In this document: positions 5,623-8,083 of the stretch, piece by piece
How positions within the stretch are numbered: position 1 is the stretch's first letter
Layout: every line of letters begins with the position of its first letter
DNA from: Burkholderiaceae bacterium
Lineage (GTDB): Bacteria; Pseudomonadota; Gammaproteobacteria; Burkholderiales; Burkholderiaceae
Assembly (NCBI GenBank): GCA_947459465.1
Contig: CANHDS010000016.1
Coordinates: forward strand, 1-8,083
DNA length: 8,083 bases
Reading direction: 5' to 3'
Program-made: the position numbers and the translations under genes
The notes under the pieces: model-generated
What the model was told of the DNA's origin: nothing
Database searches by the model: none
What the model saw: the letters and a program-made list of their open reading frames with translations, nothing else

Positions 5623-7021
5623 TTCTAATCTCCACAAGGAGTTGCGGTATCTTTGAAATCGATCCTGCGCCCATCGTAATCAGGACATCCCCATCTTGTA
5701 GAAGCGCGCTCAATGCCTGAGGGATCTCTTGAAGATCTTCAACCACTTGAACTGAACTTGTTTTACCAAGTGCTTTCATCAGACTTTTACTATCAGCACC
5801 TGCAATCCGCGCTTCTCCGGCTGGATATACATTCGTAAGAATCACAGCATCAAATTGGCGCAACACATTAACAAATTCACCGAAGCAATCTCGGGTACGA
5901 GTAAATCGATGAGGCTGAAACGCCAAAACTAAACGTCGATTTGGATAAGCGCCACGTGCAGCCGCCAGGGTTGCATTCATTTCAACCGGATGATGACCAT
6001 AATCATCAATTAAAGTAAATGTACCGCCACGAGCTAACGTAATATCCCCATAGTGCTGGAATCGACGCCCCACGCCACTAAATTGTGACAAGGCTTTCAC
6101 GATCGAATCATCATCAACCCCGAGTTCGGTTGCAATTCCAATCGCTGCTAAGGCATTTAATACATTGTGCTTACCAGGTAAATTCAGAACGATTGGCAAG
6201 GGGCCGGGTCTTAGACCATGTCGACGAATTGCACGACGATGAACCGTAAAGTGCATTTGTGTACCAATTGCTTTGATATCCGTTGCACGAATATCAGCTT
6301 CTTCAGAAAATCCATAGCGTAAGATCGGCTGCGACACAAACGGCAAAATATCTCGAACATTCGCATCTTCAATACAAAGTACTGCGATTCCATAAAATGG
6401 CATACGCTGAGTAAACTGCACAAACGTTTGCTTTAAACGTGCCATATCGTGCTGATAGGTATCCATATGATCAGCATCAATATTGGTAATCACTTCCATC
6501 GCTGGATACAGTTGCAAGAATGAGGCATCGGATTCATCAGCCTCGACCACAATGAAGTCGCCCTGCCCCAAGCGCGCATTAACGCCCGCTGAATTTAACT
6601 TTCCACCAATCACAAAGGTTGGATCTAAGCCGCCTTGGGCTAGAACCGAAGCAACCAAACTCGTTGTCGTCGTTTTGCCATGCGTGCCAGCAATTGCAAT
6701 TCCTTGCTTAAGGCGCATCAACTCCCCAAGCATGACAGCGCGCTGAATCACTGGGATCCGATTCGCTCTTGCGGCAAGCACTTCAGGATTATTACCAGTG
6801 ACCGCAGATGAAATCACTACCGCTTCAGCATCACCGATATTCTTCGCATCATGACCAATTTCAATCGTTGCACCCAATGCGCTTAGTCGCTTGGTGACCG
6901 CTGACTCTGTTAAATCAGATCCTGAAACGCGATAGCCTAAATTAAGGAGTACCTCAGCGATACCACACATACCGGCCCCGCCAATCCCTACAAAATGGAT
7001 ATGCTGAACGATATGTTTCAT
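5615..7021 (-). CDS. murC: UDP-N-acetylmuramate--L-alanine ligase
   Basis: MurC is the cytosolic Mur ligase that adds L-alanine to UDP-MurNAc with ATP, starting the stem peptide. From the chosen start it has 468 residues (E. coli 491). Visible domains: N-terminal UDP-binding Rossmann fold with [16 protein letters not shown] (10-25); ATP-binding central domain with P-loop GTHGKTTTT (112-120), [11 protein letters not shown] (158-168) and [10 protein letters not shown] (180-189); C-terminal domain with [11 protein letters not shown] (338-348), FQPHRFTRT (368-376) and GAGSISK near the end, where many homologues have GAGNIGK. The frame extends to a TTG at 7039, but the ATG at 7021 has AAGGAG with an eight-base spacer and gives the usual MKH start. 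It shares ATGA with the murG stop. The neighbour downstream is ddlB directly, with no murB between. Confidence 0.98.
   Translation of the reverse strand: MKHIVQHIHFVGIGGAGMCGIAEVLLNLGYRVSGSDLTESAVTKRLSALGATIEIGHDAKNIGDAEAVVISSAVTGNNPEVLAARANRIPVIQRAVMLGELMRLKQGIAIAGTHGKTTTTSLVASVLAQGGLDPTFVIGGKLNSAGVNARLGQGDFIVVEADESDASFLQLYPAMEVITNIDADHMDTYQHDMARLKQTFVQFTQRMPFYGIAVLCIEDANVRDILPFVSQPILRYGFSEEADIRATDIKAIGTQMHFTVHRRAIRRHGLRPGPLPIVLNLPGKHNVLNALAAIGIATELGVDDDSIVKALSQFSGVGRRFQHYGDITLARGGTFTLIDDYGHHPVEMNATLAAARGAYPNRRLVLAFQPHRFTRTRDCFGEFVNVLRQFDAVILTNVYPAGEARIAGADSKSLMKALGKTSSVQVVEDLQEIPQALSALLQDGDVLITMGAGSISKIPQLLVEIRNV
5630..5633 (-). promoter_or_regulatory. Ribosome binding site of ddlB
   Basis: GGAG on the minus strand in the last codons of murC, seven bases before the ATG at 5622. 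It decides for that start over the in-frame TTG at 5637, which has no such site. Confidence 0.75.
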
Positions 7022-8082
7022 CGAGCACACTCCTTGCAAATCGAAGCGACTTCTTCAGTCGCACGAAACTTAGCAAGTGCTTGGGCTTTCACGGCCATTT
7101 CAGCTAAATTCTCACGCCGCAATCCTAAAACCAAATTTGCCAACGTAGCTGGATCAAGCTGCGTTTGGGGGATCAGCATTGCGGCTCCTGTATCCGATAG
7201 AAAACGAGCATTCGCAGTCTGGTGATCATCAATCGCATGAGGAAACGGCACAAAACAAGCGGCGACCCCAGCGACTGAAATCTCCGACACAGTCATTGCG
7301 CCGGCTCGGCAAATAACTAAATCAGCATTGGCATAGGCTGCAGCCATATCCTCAATGAATGGCTTTAGTTCACCATGGACGCCCAATTGTTGATATTTTT
7401 CAGTCACTGCTTCCAAATGCTGCTCACCAGTCTGATGTATCACGTTTGGGCGTTGATCGTCTGGCAATAAAGCTAAAGCTTCTGGGACCACTGCATTGAG
7501 TGCTGCAGCCCCCAAACTTCCACCAACAACAAGTAAATTTAGAGGGCCCTGACGCGTTGCATAGCGGGCCTTGCAATCGCCTAGCTCCTCAAAGCTCTCA
7601 CGAATTGGATTACCAACCCACTGGGCGTGTTCGAGTGTGTGCGGAAATCCAGTAAGAACGCGCATCGCAAATCGTGCCAGTACTCGGTTTGCACTTCCCG
7701 CCACCGAGTTTGCCTCATGCAGCACTAAAGGTCGGCCCATTAGGTAGCTCACTAAGCCACCTGGGAAGGTGATATAGCCTCCCATACCCAGTACCACGTT
7801 TGGCTTCAAACGACGCAGAATTTTCCAGCTTTGCATCATGGCGCGGACCAGTCGGAATGGCATAAGTACTTTCGTGAGCATCCCCTTGCCACGCAAACCG
7901 CCAAATTGCACACCCTCAAAAGCAAATCCTCTTGCAGGTACTAAACGATATTCCATACCACTGGGATTGCCCATCCAAGACACGGACCACCCCTCTTTAC
8001 GTAAACACTCCGCAACGGCTAGCCCCGGGAAGATATGTCCCCCAGTTCCACCCGCCATTACCAAGACAGAGCGCACGGCCAT
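7018..8082 (-). CDS. murG: MurG, lipid II synthase (UDP-GlcNAc:lipid I GlcNAc transferase)
   Basis: MurG is a GT-B glycosyltransferase of the inner face of the cytoplasmic membrane that moves GlcNAc onto lipid I to give lipid II. The 354 residues equal the E. coli length (355). Seen in order: glycine-rich loop [12 protein letters not shown] (9-20), [12 protein letters not shown] (98-109), HEANSVAG (122-129), third glycine loop [12 protein letters not shown] (185-196), and the donor-site block [11 protein letters not shown] (258-268, with E267) followed by [15 protein letters not shown] (278-292, with the Q288 region that contacts UDP-GlcNAc). The ATG lies one base from the window end, so its ribosome site cannot be seen; length and the short run before the first glycine loop make it a credible start. 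The stop shares ATGA with murC. Confidence 0.97.
   Translation of the reverse strand: MAVRSVLVMAGGTGGHIFPGLAVAECLRKEGWSVSWMGNPSGMEYRLVPARGFAFEGVQFGGLRGKGMLTKVLMPFRLVRAMMQSWKILRRLKPNVVLGMGGYITFPGGLVSYLMGRPLVLHEANSVAGSANRVLARFAMRVLTGFPHTLEHAQWVGNPIRESFEELGDCKARYATRQGPLNLLVVGGSLGAAALNAVVPEALALLPDDQRPNVIHQTGEQHLEAVTEKYQQLGVHGELKPFIEDMAAAYANADLVICRAGAMTVSEISVAGVAACFVPFPHAIDDHQTANARFLSDTGAAMLIPQTQLDPATLANLVLGLRRENLAEMAVKAQALAKFRATEEVASICKECAR
7030..7035 (-). promoter_or_regulatory. Ribosome binding site of murC
   Basis: AAGGAG on the minus strand inside the murG 3' end, eight bases before the ATG at 7021. It supports that start rather than the upstream TTG at 7039. Confidence 0.8.
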
Positions 8083-8083
8083 A

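Noticed and set aside
5940..5948. TTTGGATAA as a second, inverted DnaA box.
   Set aside because: It departs from the consensus at a conserved position, lies more than 5 kb from the perfect match and is within murC codons.
1..8083. A mobile element, CRISPR array, defence system or other undescribed multigene system.
   Set aside because: All eight genes are intact conserved dcw/lipid A/peroxiredoxin genes, except lpxC which is cut only by the window edge; no repeats, transposase, integrase or unassigned genes are present.

Overview
The window is a stretch of the division and cell wall (dcw) cluster of a Gram-negative bacterium, most likely a betaproteobacterium of the Burkholderiales. Protein style, moderate GC (by eye a little under half) and a peroxiredoxin gene between ftsZ and lpxC all point to a Polynucleobacter-like genome. 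The genus is inferred from familiarity with these proteins, not from a search. LpxC shows that the cell makes lipid A and so has an outer membrane.

Every gene lies on the minus strand, so transcription runs from position 8083 towards 1. In that order: murG (8082-7018), murC (7021-5615), ddlB (5622-4597), ftsQ (4600-3695), ftsA (3702-2473), ftsZ (2409-1108), a Prx5-type peroxiredoxin (996-496) and the first half of lpxC (478 to the window edge). No RNA genes, mobile elements, CRISPR arrays or genes on the plus strand were found. The plus-strand open frames are shadows of the genes opposite. No stretch of more than 300 bases lacks a gene.

From murG to ftsA each gene overlaps the next by 4 or 8 bases, which suggests one polycistronic message with coupled translation. 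For murC, ddlB, ftsQ and ftsA the longest open frame begins upstream of the likely start. Shine-Dalgarno position and family N-termini support the shorter starts given here. The first gap in the run is the 63 bases between ftsA and ftsZ. It holds a hairpin directly upstream of a perfect AAGGAGG ribosome binding site for ftsZ. A second gap of 111 bases between ftsZ and the peroxiredoxin gene holds another hairpin without a T-tract.

Together the genes link late peptidoglycan precursor synthesis (MurC adds L-Ala to UDP-MurNAc, Ddl makes D-Ala-D-Ala, MurG makes lipid II) to divisome assembly (FtsQ, FtsA, FtsZ) and to the committed step of lipid A synthesis (LpxC). murB does not lie between murC and ddlB, so it must be elsewhere if present. 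The content is conserved core biology, and I see no undescribed system. The points worth checking are the two intercistronic hairpins, the weak lpxC ribosome binding site, the alternating overlap pattern and the peroxiredoxin placed between division and outer-membrane genes.
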